Below, one piece after another: positions 37,022 to 45,306 of a stretch of 64,000 nt of DNA. The stretch is from Amycolatopsis sp. 195334CR (GTDB taxonomy: Bacteria; Actinomycetota; Actinomycetes; Mycobacteriales; Pseudonocardiaceae), in the NCBI RefSeq assembly GCF_017309385.1, contig NZ_JAFJMJ010000002.1:248001-312000 (forward strand), written 5' to 3'. How positions within the stretch are numbered: position 1 is the first letter of the stretch; each line of letters begins with the position of its first letter. A model generated the notes under the pieces. That model made no database searches. It was not told where the DNA came from and saw only the letters and a list, made by a program, of their open reading frames with translations. Position numbers and translations under genes: made by a program.

Positions 37022-38974
37022 ATGCGGGCGTTCCCGTTCACCGCGGTGGTCGGCCTGGCCGACCTGCGACTGGCGCTGGTGCTTTCGGCGGTGTCCCCGG
37101 CCATCGGCGGGGTGCTGGTCCGCGGCGAGAAGGGCACCGCGAAGTCGACCATGGTGCGGGCGCTGGCCGGGTTGCTGCCGCCGGTGGACGTGGTGACCGG
37201 GTGCCGGTTCTCGTGTGACCCCGCCGCTCCCGATCCCGCCTGCCCGGACGGACCGCACGACGCCGGTGCCCCCGCCGAACGCCGCCCGGCCCGGTTGGTC
37301 GAACTGCCCGTGGGCGCCGCCGAAGACCGGGTGATCGGTTCGCTGGACCTGGAACGCGCGCTGGGCGAAGGCGTCACCGGCTACCAGCCGGGACTGCTCG
37401 CCGCCGCGCATCGCGGGCTGCTCTACGTCGACGAGGTCAACCTGCTGCACGACCACCTGGTCGACGCGCTGCTGGACGCCGCGGCGATGGGACGCGCGAC
37501 CGTGGAGCGCGAAGGCGTTTCCGTCTCGCACGCCTCGCGGTTCGTGCTGATCGGGACGATGAACCCGGAGGAGGGCGAACTCCGGCCGCAGCTGCTGGAC
37601 CGGTTCGGGCTGACCGTCGAGGTGCGCACCAGCCGCGAGCCGTCCGAACGCGTCGAGGTGGTGCGACGGCGCCTGGCCTACGAAGCCGACCCCGACGGGT
37701 TCGCTGCCCGGTACGACGAAGCCGAAGCCGCGCTGGCCGTGCGGATCGCCGACGCCCGCCGCGGGCTGCCCGCGGTCACCCTCGACGACGCCGCGTTGTT
37801 GCAGATCGCCGAGGTCTGCGCCTCCTTCGACGTCGACGGGATGCGGGCGGACATCGTCACCGCGCGAACCGCCGCCGCGCACGCCGCTTGGTCCGGTCGC
37901 ACCGAAGTGACTACAGAGGACATTCGCGTGGCGGCCCGGCTGGCCCTGCCGCACCGCCGTCGCCGCAACCCGTTCGACGCGCCCGGTATCGACGAAGAGC
38001 AGCTGGACCAGGCCCTGCGTGACGCCGAGCCGGAACCGCCGACCGACGGACCGGACGACGACGGCCCCGGCTCGGGTGACACACCACCTTCGGCGGAAGC
38101 CGAGCCGCAGAAGCAAGAAACCCCGGAACAAGCACCGCAAGGTCCACAGCAGACGGTCGGCGCGGGCCAGCCGTTCCGCGCCCGTCTGTTCACTGTGGAC
38201 GGAACCGGCGAAGGCGCGCACGGCCGCCGCTCGCGCTCGCTCACCGACAGCGGCCGCACCATCGGTGTCAAACCGCCCAGCGTGCGCGAAGGCCGCCCGC
38301 ACCTCCCGGCCACCGTGCTGGCCGCGGCCCCGCACCAGCGGGCACGCGGGCGCAGCGGGGCGGGTCTCGAACTGCGGTCGCGGGACCTGCGGTTCGCGCT
38401 CCGGGAAGGGCGCGAGGGCAACCTGGTGCTGTTCTGCGTGGATTCCTCGGGCTCGATGGGCGCGCGATCGCGCATGAGCGAGGTCAAGGCGGCCGTGCTG
38501 TCGCTGCTGCTGGACGCCTACCAGCGGCGCGACAAGGTCGGCCTGGTCACCTTCCGCGCGTCGGCCGCCGAACTGGCGCTGCCGCCGACGATCAGCGTGG
38601 ACGCGGCCGCGTCCCGCCTCGAATCGCTGCCCACCGGCGGCCGGACCCCGCTGGCCGAAGGCCTGCTGCGGGCCGCCGAAGCGCTGCGCGTGGAGTCCAT
38701 TCGCGACCCCCGCCGCCGCCCGCTGCTCGTGGTGGTCACCGACGGCCGGGCGACCAGCGGCCCGGACGCCGTGGCCAGGTCGCACGCCGCCGCGGACCTG
38801 ATCGCGCGGCAGGGCGTCGCGTCGGTGGTGATGGACTGCGAAAGCGGGCGCATGCGGCTCGGCCTGGCCGGGGAACTGGCCGCCCGGCTGGGCGCCGAGC
38901 ACGTGCCGCTGGGCGAGGTCGCCGCGGACTCGCTGGCCGGCGCGGTGCGCGCGCGGACGGGCCGGGCCGCCTGA
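37022..38974 (+). CDS. ChlI/ChlD-type chelatase fusion (putative CobN partner)
   Basis: A 650-residue protein joining an AAA+ motor of the magnesium-chelatase I type (Walker A RGEKGTAKSTMV near residue 38, Walker B GLLYVDEVNLL near 140) to a proline/acidic linker (about 350-390) and a von Willebrand A domain with the MIDAS motif FCVDSSGSM near residue 480. In mycobacteria the equivalent is proposed to work with CobN, since CobS/CobT-type subunits are missing. The ATG at 37022 has GGGAG 6 bases before it. Its stop overlaps the cobO start, supporting a cobalamin role. Confidence 0.88.
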   Translation: MRAFPFTAVVGLADLRLALVLSAVSPAIGGVLVRGEKGTAKSTMVRALAGLLPPVDVVTGCRFSCDPAAPDPACPDGPHDAGAPAERRPARLVELPVGAAEDRVIGSLDLERALGEGVTGYQPGLLAAAHRGLLYVDEVNLLHDHLVDALLDAAAMGRATVEREGVSVSHASRFVLIGTMNPEEGELRPQLLDRFGLTVEVRTSREPSERVEVVRRRLAYEADPDGFAARYDEAEAALAVRIADARRGLPAVTLDDAALLQIAEVCASFDVDGMRADIVTARTAAAHAAWSGRTEVTTEDIRVAARLALPHRRRRNPFDAPGIDEEQLDQALRDAEPEPPTDGPDDDGPGSGDTPPSAEAEPQKQETPEQAPQGPQQTVGAGQPFRARLFTVDGTGEGAHGRRSRSLTDSGRTIGVKPPSVREGRPHLPATVLAAAPHQRARGRSGAGLELRSRDLRFALREGREGNLVLFCVDSSGSMGARSRMSEVKAAVLSLLLDAYQRRDKVGLVTFRASAAELALPPTISVDAAASRLESLPTGGRTPLAEGLLRAAEALRVESIRDPRRRPLLVVVTDGRATSGPDAVARSHAAADLIARQGVASVVMDCESGRMRLGLAGELAARLGAEHVPLGEVAADSLAGAVRARTGRAA

Positions 38975-39588
38975 TGCCGAAGGGAAAGCCGGAGTACGTG
39001 CCGGACGACGGGCTGACCACCCGCCAGCGCCGCAACCGGCCGCTGCTGATCGTGCACACCGGCGCGATGAAGGGGAAGTCCACCGCGGCCTTCGGCATGG
39101 CGCTGCGGGCGTGGAACCAGGGCTGGTCGATCGGCGTGTTCCAGTTCGTCAAGTCGGCGAAGTGGAAGGTCGGCGAGGAGGCCGCGCTGCGCGCGCTCGG
39201 TGAGGTGCACGCGAACACCGGCCAGGGCGGGCCGGTCGAGTGGCACAAGATGGGCGAGGGCTGGAGCTGGTCGCGCAAGGCGGGCACCGAGGAGGACCAC
39301 GCGGCCAACGCCCGCGAGGGCTGGGCGGAGATCGCCCGCCGGATCGCCGCCGGGCAGCACGACTTCTACGTGCTCGACGAGTTCAACTACCCGCTGCACT
39401 GGGGCTGGATCGACGTCGGCGAGGTGGTCGAGGTCCTGCGGGACCGCCCCGGCCGCCAGCACGTGGTGATCACCGGCCGCAACGCGCCGCCGGCGCTGGT
39501 CGAGGCCGCCGATCTGGTGGTGGAGATGACCAAGGTGAAGCACCCGATGGACGCCGGGCAGAAGGGCCAGCGAGGCATCGAATGGTGA
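38974..39588 (+). CDS. cobO: Cob(I)yrinic acid a,c-diamide adenosyltransferase CobO
   Basis: Attaches the 5'-deoxyadenosyl group to the corrin cobalt using ATP; 204 residues. The P-loop is HTGAMKGKSTAAFG near residue 34, with GVFQFVKSAKWKVGEE and VLDEFNYPLHWGWID as family blocks. The ATG shares its first base with the chelatase stop (TGATG), and the C-terminus overlaps the cobB start by 7 bases, so the four genes 37022-41928 form a tightly coupled operon. Confidence 0.95.
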   Translation: MPKGKPEYVPDDGLTTRQRRNRPLLIVHTGAMKGKSTAAFGMALRAWNQGWSIGVFQFVKSAKWKVGEEAALRALGEVHANTGQGGPVEWHKMGEGWSWSRKAGTEEDHAANAREGWAEIARRIAAGQHDFYVLDEFNYPLHWGWIDVGEVVEVLRDRPGRQHVVITGRNAPPALVEAADLVVEMTKVKHPMDAGQKGQRGIEW

Positions 39589-40919
39589 CCCTGCCGCGGG
39601 TCGTGATCGCTGCGCCCGCCTCCGGGCACGGCAAGACGACCGTGGCGTCGGGGCTGATGGCGGCCCTGCGGCGACGCGGGTTCGCGGTGTCCGGGCACAA
39701 GGTCGGGCCGGACTACATCGATCCGAGCTACCACGCGCTGGCCACCGGGCGCCCCGGCCGCAACCTCGATCCGTACCTGCAGCGCGAGGAACTGGTCGCG
39801 CCGCTGCTGCTGCACGGGGCGTCCGGTGCCGAGATCGCGGTGATCGAAGGCGTGATGGGCCTGTTCGACGGGGCGCTGGGCACCGAGGGCTACGCCTCGA
39901 CCGCGCACGTGGCCAGGCTGGTCGACGCGCCGGTGGTGCTGGTGGTCGACGCGAGCGCGGCGAGCCGCAGCGTGGCCGCGACGGTGTACGGTTTCGCCCA
40001 CTTCGACCCGCGCGTGCGGCTGGCCGGGGTCATCCTGAACAAACTGGGTTCCGAGCGGCACGAGCGCGAGATCCGGGAAGCGATCGGGAAAACCGGGATC
40101 CCGGTGCTGGGCGCGCTGCGCCGCTCCGACGACGTGCATTCGCCGAGCCGCCACCTCGGGCTGGTGCCGATGGCCGAACGCGCCCGCGAAGGCGCGGTCA
40201 TGGTGGACCGGCTCGCCGCCTGGATCGAGTCCGGCGTGGACATCGAGGCCGTGGTGCGGGCGGCTCGTGAAGCCCCCGCGGTGGCAGCGGAACCGTGGTC
40301 ACCGCCGGAGCCGGTGCCGGGGCCGCGGGCCGTGGTGGCGGCGGCCGGGGGTGAGGCGTTCTCCTTCCGGTACGCCGAAACCGGCGAGGTGCTGGCCGCG
40401 CTCGGGGTCGATCTGGTGGACCTCGACCCGATCAACGACACGCGGTTGCCGGACGGCTGCGCCGGGTTGTACTTCGGCGGTGGTTTCCCCGAGGTGCACG
40501 CGGAAGCCTTGTCCGCCAACGAATCCCTGCGCACCCAGGTCGCCGCGGCGGTGTCCGGTGGGCTGCCGGTGGTCGCCGAATGCGCCGGGCTGCTGTACCT
40601 GTGCCGTGAGTTGGACGGCCTGCCGATGACCGGTGTGCTCCCGGCGACGGCCAGGATGACCAAGCGTGGCGCGCTCGGCTACCGCACGGCGACGGCGGTC
40701 GCGGACAACCTCCTCGCCTCGCGTGGTGACCAGGTGACCGGGCACGAGTTCCACCGGACCGAGGTGCTGCCCGACGGGCCGTTCGCTGCCGCGTGGCGCT
40801 GGAACGACGCCGAGCACGGGTACTCCTCGCCCACGCTGAACGCGTCCTACCTGCACGTCCACTGGGCGGGGCATCCGGCGAGGGCGGCGGCCTTCGCCCG
40901 CGCGGTGCGCCGTGGTTGA
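39582..40919 (+). CDS. cobB: Cobyrinic/hydrogenobyrinic acid a,c-diamide synthase
   Basis: Glutamine- and ATP-dependent amidation of the a and c side chains, 445 residues. The N-terminal dethiobiotin-synthetase-like ATPase has the P-loop ASGHGKTTVASG near residue 12 and KVGPDYIDPSYH. The C-terminal class I amidotransferase domain has GLYFGGGFPEVHAEAL and the nucleophile Cys in VVAECAGLLYLC near residue 328. The start is ATG 39582 or the next codon, GTG. It overlaps cobC by 8 bases. Confidence 0.95.
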   Translation: MVTLPRVVIAAPASGHGKTTVASGLMAALRRRGFAVSGHKVGPDYIDPSYHALATGRPGRNLDPYLQREELVAPLLLHGASGAEIAVIEGVMGLFDGALGTEGYASTAHVARLVDAPVVLVVDASAASRSVAATVYGFAHFDPRVRLAGVILNKLGSERHEREIREAIGKTGIPVLGALRRSDDVHSPSRHLGLVPMAERAREGAVMVDRLAAWIESGVDIEAVVRAAREAPAVAAEPWSPPEPVPGPRAVVAAAGGEAFSFRYAETGEVLAALGVDLVDLDPINDTRLPDGCAGLYFGGGFPEVHAEALSANESLRTQVAAAVSGGLPVVAECAGLLYLCRELDGLPMTGVLPATARMTKRGALGYRTATAVADNLLASRGDQVTGHEFHRTEVLPDGPFAAAWRWNDAEHGYSSPTLNASYLHVHWAGHPARAAAFARAVRRG

Positions 40920-41928
40920 CCTGTGGCACCACGGGGATCGGGAGGTCGGGCCGGGGCTGGTCGATCTCGCGGTCAACGTGCGGCTGGCCGAACCGCCCGG
41001 CTGGCTGATCGCCGAACTCAGCGCCGCGCTGCCCCGGCTGGCCGCCTACCCCGACGCCACTGAGGCGACCGAGGCGGTGGCCGCGCGGCACGGCCGGTCT
41101 CGCGACGAGGTGCTGGTGACCTCCGGTGCCGCCGAAGCGTTCACCCTGGTCGCGCGCGGGCTTGGCGCGCGCCGGGCGAGCGTGGTGCACCCGCAGTTCA
41201 CCGAGCCGGAGGCCGCGCTGCTGGCCGCGGAGGTGCCCGTGTCGCGGGTGTTGTTGCGGCCGGAGAACGGTTTTGTGCTCGGCCCGGTGCCCGAGGACGC
41301 GGATCTGGTGGTGGTCGGCAACCCGACGAACCCGACTTCGGTGCTGCACCCGGCCGGGTCGCTGCGCGCGTTGTGCCGTCCTGGCCGGGTGGTCGTGGTG
41401 GACGAGGCGTTCCTCGATTCGGTGCCGGGGGAACCGGAGTCGCTGGCGGGCTCGCCGGTGCCGGGGTTGCTGGTGATCCGCAGCCTGACCAAGACGTGGG
41501 GGATCGCGGGCCTGCGCGCGGGGTATGTGCTCGGGCCGCCGGAGTTGATCGAGCGGTTGCGCGCGGTGCAGCCGCCGTGGTCGGTCTCCGCGCCGGCGGC
41601 GGTGGCCGTGGTGGCGTGCTGCCGTCCCGCCGCGGTGAAGGAGGCCGACGAACTGGCGGTGGCTTCCGAGGCCGATCGGGAGTTCCTGCTGGCGGGGCTG
41701 CGGGAGCTCGGGGTGGCCGTGCACGGGGTGCCGCGGGCGCCTTTTGTGCTGGGCGAATTCCGTGACGGGGCCCGGCTGCGCGAACGGTTGCGCGATCGGG
41801 GTTACGCGGTGCGCCGGGCGGACACGTTTCCCGGGCTCGGGCCGGACTGGCTGCGCGTCGCCGTGCGGTCGCGGCCGGTCATGGCGGAGTTCCTGACTAC
41901 GTTGAAAGAACTAACAACGCCGCGGTGA
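40912..41928 (+). CDS. cobC: PLP-dependent aminotransferase-like CobC
   Basis: A 338-residue fold-type I PLP enzyme of the Rv2231c/CobC type, related to threonine-phosphate decarboxylase and histidinol-phosphate aminotransferase. It is thought to supply (R)-1-amino-2-propanol phosphate for the nucleotide loop. The cofactor lysine is in SLTKTWGIAGLRAGY near residue 192, with VVVGNPTNPTSV and VVVDEAFLDSV. The GTG start overlaps cobB. The last 32 bases overlap the convergent cobS 3' end, where both genes use unusual codons. Confidence 0.9.
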   Translation: MVDLWHHGDREVGPGLVDLAVNVRLAEPPGWLIAELSAALPRLAAYPDATEATEAVAARHGRSRDEVLVTSGAAEAFTLVARGLGARRASVVHPQFTEPEAALLAAEVPVSRVLLRPENGFVLGPVPEDADLVVVGNPTNPTSVLHPAGSLRALCRPGRVVVVDEAFLDSVPGEPESLAGSPVPGLLVIRSLTKTWGIAGLRAGYVLGPPELIERLRAVQPPWSVSAPAAVAVVACCRPAAVKEADELAVASEADREFLLAGLRELGVAVHGVPRAPFVLGEFRDGARLRERLRDRGYAVRRADTFPGLGPDWLRVAVRSRPVMAEFLTTLKELTTPR

Positions 41929-42643
41929 CGCCGGTCTCCACGCACGCGCCGAGCACGTCGCCGGTGATGCCGCCGAGTCGTTTGGTGCACCGCCACAGCA
42001 GTAGCCCGCCCGCGCACACCGCTGCGGCCACCGCGAGAAGCCCTTGCCACCAGGGCAAACCGGCGAAGGTGCCGCCCCAGGCCGCCAGCCCGGCGCACGC
42101 GGTGACCGAAACGACGGCACCGAGCACCGGCACCGACCCCGCGACGGTGGCGCCCAACCCCTCCGGCCGCGCCGACGGCACCCCGCGCGCACAGGCGACC
42201 GCGAGCAGCCCCCGCCCCGCCACCACCGCGACGACGATGGCCACGATGCCGTGGCCCGCGTCGATCGCGCCCGCGAGCGCTCCACATTGGACGATGAGGG
42301 TGAGGAGGAGGGTGGCCACGCCGCTGGGGCCGGAATCGCCCTTGCGCATGATGGTCAGCGCTCGCTCGCGGTCGTAGGAGGCGGCGAGACCGTCGGCGGT
42401 GTCGGACAGCCCGTCCAGATGCAACCCGCGACTACCGAGGGCGATGGCCCCCAGCGCGAGCGCGGCCAGCGGCAACGCGGGCAGCGGCAACAGGGTGATC
42501 GCGGCGCCGACGAGGGCCAGCGGCAGGACCGCAAGGGGCGCCAGCAACATCGCCCCGCGGGCCACGCGCCCGTCGATCACGCCGGGGGCGGGTACGGGCA
42601 GCACCGTCAACGTACCCACCGCCATGCGCAGGGCGTCGCGCAT
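41897..42643 (-). CDS. cobS: Adenosylcobinamide-GDP ribazoletransferase CobS
   Basis: Final joining of adenosylcobinamide-GDP with alpha-ribazole (also called CobV), 248 residues and polytopic with about seven hydrophobic segments. The catalytic acidic motif GLHLDGLSDTADGL lies near residue 73 and MRKGDSGPSG near 100. The C-terminus reads LLVLST and includes a TTA leucine codon, rare in such GC-rich DNA, within the 32 bases shared with cobC. The ATG at 42643 has no convincing ribosome site. It lies 34 bases after cobT. Confidence 0.93.
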   Translation of the reverse strand: MRDALRMAVGTLTVLPVPAPGVIDGRVARGAMLLAPLAVLPLALVGAAITLLPLPALPLAALALGAIALGSRGLHLDGLSDTADGLAASYDRERALTIMRKGDSGPSGVATLLLTLIVQCGALAGAIDAGHGIVAIVVAVVAGRGLLAVACARGVPSARPEGLGATVAGSVPVLGAVVSVTACAGLAAWGGTFAGLPWWQGLLAVAAAVCAGGLLLWRCTKRLGGITGDVLGACVETGVTAALLVLST

Positions 42644-42677
42644 CAGGTGCGCCGAAAGCAGGACAACCGTGATCGCG

Positions 42678-43694
42678 TCACGTCAGGTCAGCCAGCGAAC
42701 TCATCTCGGCGAGCACCGCCCTCGCTGCCCGCAGCACCGGCACCGCCTGCACCGCGCCGCTGCCTTCGCCCAGGCGCAGCCCCAGGTCCAGGATCGGCTC
42801 CAGCCCGAGCGCCTTGAGCGCGTACGCCTGCGACGGCTCCGTCGACCGGTGCCCGGCGAGCCACCACGCCACCGCCCCCGGTGCGATGTCCTGCGCGACC
42901 AGCGCCGCCGCGCCGGAGAACACGCCGTCCAGTACCACCGGCACCCCGCGCACCGCGCCCTGCACGAGAAAGCCCGCCGTCGCGGCGGCGCAGGCGCTGC
43001 CGAGCGCGGTGAGCCGGTCGAACGGGTCGTCCGCACGCTCACCCGCCCGCGCCAGCGCGGCCGTGACGGCCTCGACCTTGCGCGCCCGCCCGGCTTCGTC
43101 GACACCCGTGCCGGTGCCGACCACCTCCGACGCCGGCAGACCCAGCCGCGCGGCCACCAGCGCCGCCGCGACCGTGGTGTTCCCGATCCCCATGTCCCCG
43201 GGGATGAGCAGGTCGGCACCGTCGTCGATCTCGGCGTCGGCGATCCGGCGCCCCGCGTCGAAGGCCCGGCTCGCCTCCCCGGGCGCCAGCGCGTCCTCAC
43301 GATCGATCGAGCCCGAACCGCGGCGGATCTTGTACGCGGTGACCTCGTCCGGCAGCCCGTCCGCGTCCACCGCGAGGTCGAACACCCGCACCTTCGCCCC
43401 GACCTGCCGCGCGAGCACGGTCACCCCGCTCGTCCCGGCGAGGAACACCTGCACCATCGCCGCGGTGATCTCGCGCGGGTACGCCGAGACCGCCGACGCG
43501 GTGATCCCGTGGTCCCCGGCGAACACCGCGACCCGCACGTCGGCGAGTTCCCGCGGCGGCACCGCGTCGTGCGCCGCGCTCAGCCAGGCCGCCAGTTCCT
43601 CCAGGCGACCCAGCGAGCCCAGCGGTTTCACCAGGCCGTCCAACCGGGCCAGCGCTTCTTCCCGCGCTGCCGCCGAGGGGGGTGTGATCTTCAC
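42678..43694 (-). CDS. cobT: Nicotinate-nucleotide:DMB phosphoribosyltransferase CobT
   Basis: Makes alpha-ribazole phosphate from nicotinate mononucleotide and 5,6-dimethylbenzimidazole, 338 residues. Conserved blocks: VKPLGSLGRLEELA near the start, VFAGDHGITASAVSAYP near 65, IPGDMGIGNTTVAAAL near 165 and the C-terminal LGLRLGEGSGA with its catalytic Glu. The GTG at 43694 overlaps the cobU stop (GTGA) and follows GGGAAGGA. It is the middle gene of cobU-cobT-cobS. Confidence 0.95.
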   Translation of the reverse strand: MKITPPSAAAREEALARLDGLVKPLGSLGRLEELAAWLSAAHDAVPPRELADVRVAVFAGDHGITASAVSAYPREITAAMVQVFLAGTSGVTVLARQVGAKVRVFDLAVDADGLPDEVTAYKIRRGSGSIDREDALAPGEASRAFDAGRRIADAEIDDGADLLIPGDMGIGNTTVAAALVAARLGLPASEVVGTGTGVDEAGRARKVEAVTAALARAGERADDPFDRLTALGSACAAATAGFLVQGAVRGVPVVLDGVFSGAAALVAQDIAPGAVAWWLAGHRSTEPSQAYALKALGLEPILDLGLRLGEGSGAVQAVPVLRAARAVLAEMSSLADLT

Positions 43695-44335
43695 TGCCCA
43701 TCCTTCCCGGAGAGTTCGAGCACCCGGCCGGCGACCACCAGCACCACCTGGTCCGAATGCGCGGCGACTTCGCTGTTCAGCGCGCCGAGCACGTCGCGGA
43801 ACACGCGGCCGGAGAAGGTCCCCGGCACCACGCCGCTGCCGACCTCGTTGCTCACCGCGACCACCGGCACCCGCGCGGTCCGCCACGCGTCGACGAAGTC
43901 GAGCAGGTGCTCGTCGAGCCGTTGCTGCCAGCCGTCGGCCTGGTCCCAGGCGCCGACCTCGCCGAGCACCCGCGACAACCAGGTGCCGAAGCAGTCGATC
44001 AGCACCGGGGCGGACGCGGTCCGCAGCGCACCGGCCAGATCGGCCGTCTCGACCGTGCGCCAGCCCGCCGGTCTGCGCGCGCGGTGGGCCGCCACCCTGG
44101 CCGCCCACTCGGGGTCGTCGTCGCTGGGCGGCAGCCCGGTGGCCAGGTAGACCACGTGCGGGTGCCGCGCCAGCAGCCGTTCGGCATGCCGCGATTTGCC
44201 CGACCGGACGCCGCCGAGCACCAGAACCTTGCCGTTCTGGCCGTGGGCGAACCGGCGCAACGCCCTCGCGCCGGCGTCCAGGCGGGCGGCCGCGAGCCGG
44301 GCCACGCGCCGCAGGTGCGTACTCATGCTGGGCAT
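43691..44335 (-). CDS. cobU: Adenosylcobinamide kinase/guanylyltransferase CobU
   Basis: Bifunctional enzyme phosphorylating adenosylcobinamide and transferring GMP to it; 214 residues. The P-loop is VLVLGGVRSGKSRHAE, here preceded by an unusual basic, Arg/Ala-rich extension of about 33 residues; most homologues start directly at the P-loop strand. VSNEVGSGVVP is the other family block. Starts at 44335 (ATG) or 44326 (ATG) both retain the extension, and no internal start would remove it. Divergent from cbiB with 26 bases between. Confidence 0.92.
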   Translation of the reverse strand: MPSMSTHLRRVARLAAARLDAGARALRRFAHGQNGKVLVLGGVRSGKSRHAERLLARHPHVVYLATGLPPSDDDPEWAARVAAHRARRPAGWRTVETADLAGALRTASAPVLIDCFGTWLSRVLGEVGAWDQADGWQQRLDEHLLDFVDAWRTARVPVVAVSNEVGSGVVPGTFSGRVFRDVLGALNSEVAAHSDQVVLVVAGRVLELSGKDGQ

Positions 44336-44349
44336 TCTGGCCCACCGGC

Positions 44350-44355
44350 TAGGCT
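44350..44355 (+). promoter_or_regulatory. -10 element for leaderless cbiB
   Basis: TAGGCT fits the actinobacterial TANNNT -10 and ends 6 bases before the GTG of cbiB (44362), placing the transcript start at the start codon. No ribosome site is visible. No convincing -35 was found. The gap to cobU is too short to hold a separate leader for either gene. Confidence 0.55.
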
Positions 44356-44361
44356 CGCACA

Positions 44362-45306
44362 GTGCTGCATCCGGTGGATCAAGACCGCTACCGGCCGCGA
44401 CTCCCGGTTCGGGCGGCTGGGCTGCTCGCCGGGTACGCCGCCGACCGCGTGTTCGGCGACCCGCGCCGGGCGCACCCGGTGGCCTGGTTCGGCAGCCTGG
44501 CCACGGCGGTGGAACGGCGGATCTGGGCGGATTCCCGCCCGCGCGGCATGCTTCACCTGCTCATCTGTACCGCAACGGCCACCGGTCTCGGGGTAGTGGC
44601 CGAGCGTGTCGCCCCGGCGCCGCTGCGCTTCCTCGCCACCGCGACCGCCACCTGGGTGGTGCTCGGCGGCCGTGGGCTCGCCACCGAGGGCACCGCGATG
44701 GCGGACCTGGTCGAAGCCGGTGATCTGGACGGCGCCCGCGCGCGGCTGTCCCACCTGTGCGGCCGCGACGCCGCCGAGCTCGACCTCGGCGAACTCACCC
44801 GCGCGGCCACCGAGTCCATCGCCGAGAACACCTCCGACGCCGTGGTCGCGCCGCTGTTCTGGGGTGCGCTCGCCGGGATCCCGGGCCTGCTCGGCTACCG
44901 CGCGCTGAACACCTTGGACGCGATGGTCGGCCACCGCTCGCCCCGGTACGAGCGCTTCGGCTGGGCGTCCGCGCGCGCCGACGACGTCGCGAACCTGATC
45001 CCGTCCCGGGCGGCCGCCCTGTGCACCGCGGTGTGTGCCGGTCGTGACGCGCGGCGCGTGCTCCGGGTGTGGCGGCGGGACGCCGGGGTCCACCCGAGTC
45101 CGAACGCGGGCCAGGTGGAAGCCGCCTTCGCCGGCGCGCTCGGCGTCCGGCTCGGCGGGGTGAACCGCTACGGCGGTGCGGTGTCCGAACGCGGTCATCT
45201 CGGTGACGGTCCTCCTCCGGAACCGGCCGACCTGCGCCGGTCCGTGCGGTTGTCACTGGCGGTCGGGGCGCTGGCGGCGCTCGCGGCCGCGGCGGTGGCC
45301 CGATGA
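44362..45306 (+). CDS. cbiB: Adenosylcobinamide-phosphate synthase CbiB/CobD
   Basis: Attaches the aminopropanol (phosphate) arm to adenosylcobyric acid, 314 residues, with several hydrophobic segments. Family blocks: GYAADRVFGDPRRAHPVAWFG near residue 25 and ATESIAENTSDAVVAPLFW near 150, and NTLDAMVGHRSPRYERFGWASARADDVANLIPSR in part. The GTG start appears leaderless. Its stop overlaps the cobQ ATG (ATGA). It pairs with cobQ as a two-gene plus-strand unit. Confidence 0.94.
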   Translation: MLHPVDQDRYRPRLPVRAAGLLAGYAADRVFGDPRRAHPVAWFGSLATAVERRIWADSRPRGMLHLLICTATATGLGVVAERVAPAPLRFLATATATWVVLGGRGLATEGTAMADLVEAGDLDGARARLSHLCGRDAAELDLGELTRAATESIAENTSDAVVAPLFWGALAGIPGLLGYRALNTLDAMVGHRSPRYERFGWASARADDVANLIPSRAAALCTAVCAGRDARRVLRVWRRDAGVHPSPNAGQVEAAFAGALGVRLGGVNRYGGAVSERGHLGDGPPPEPADLRRSVRLSLAVGALAALAAAAVAR

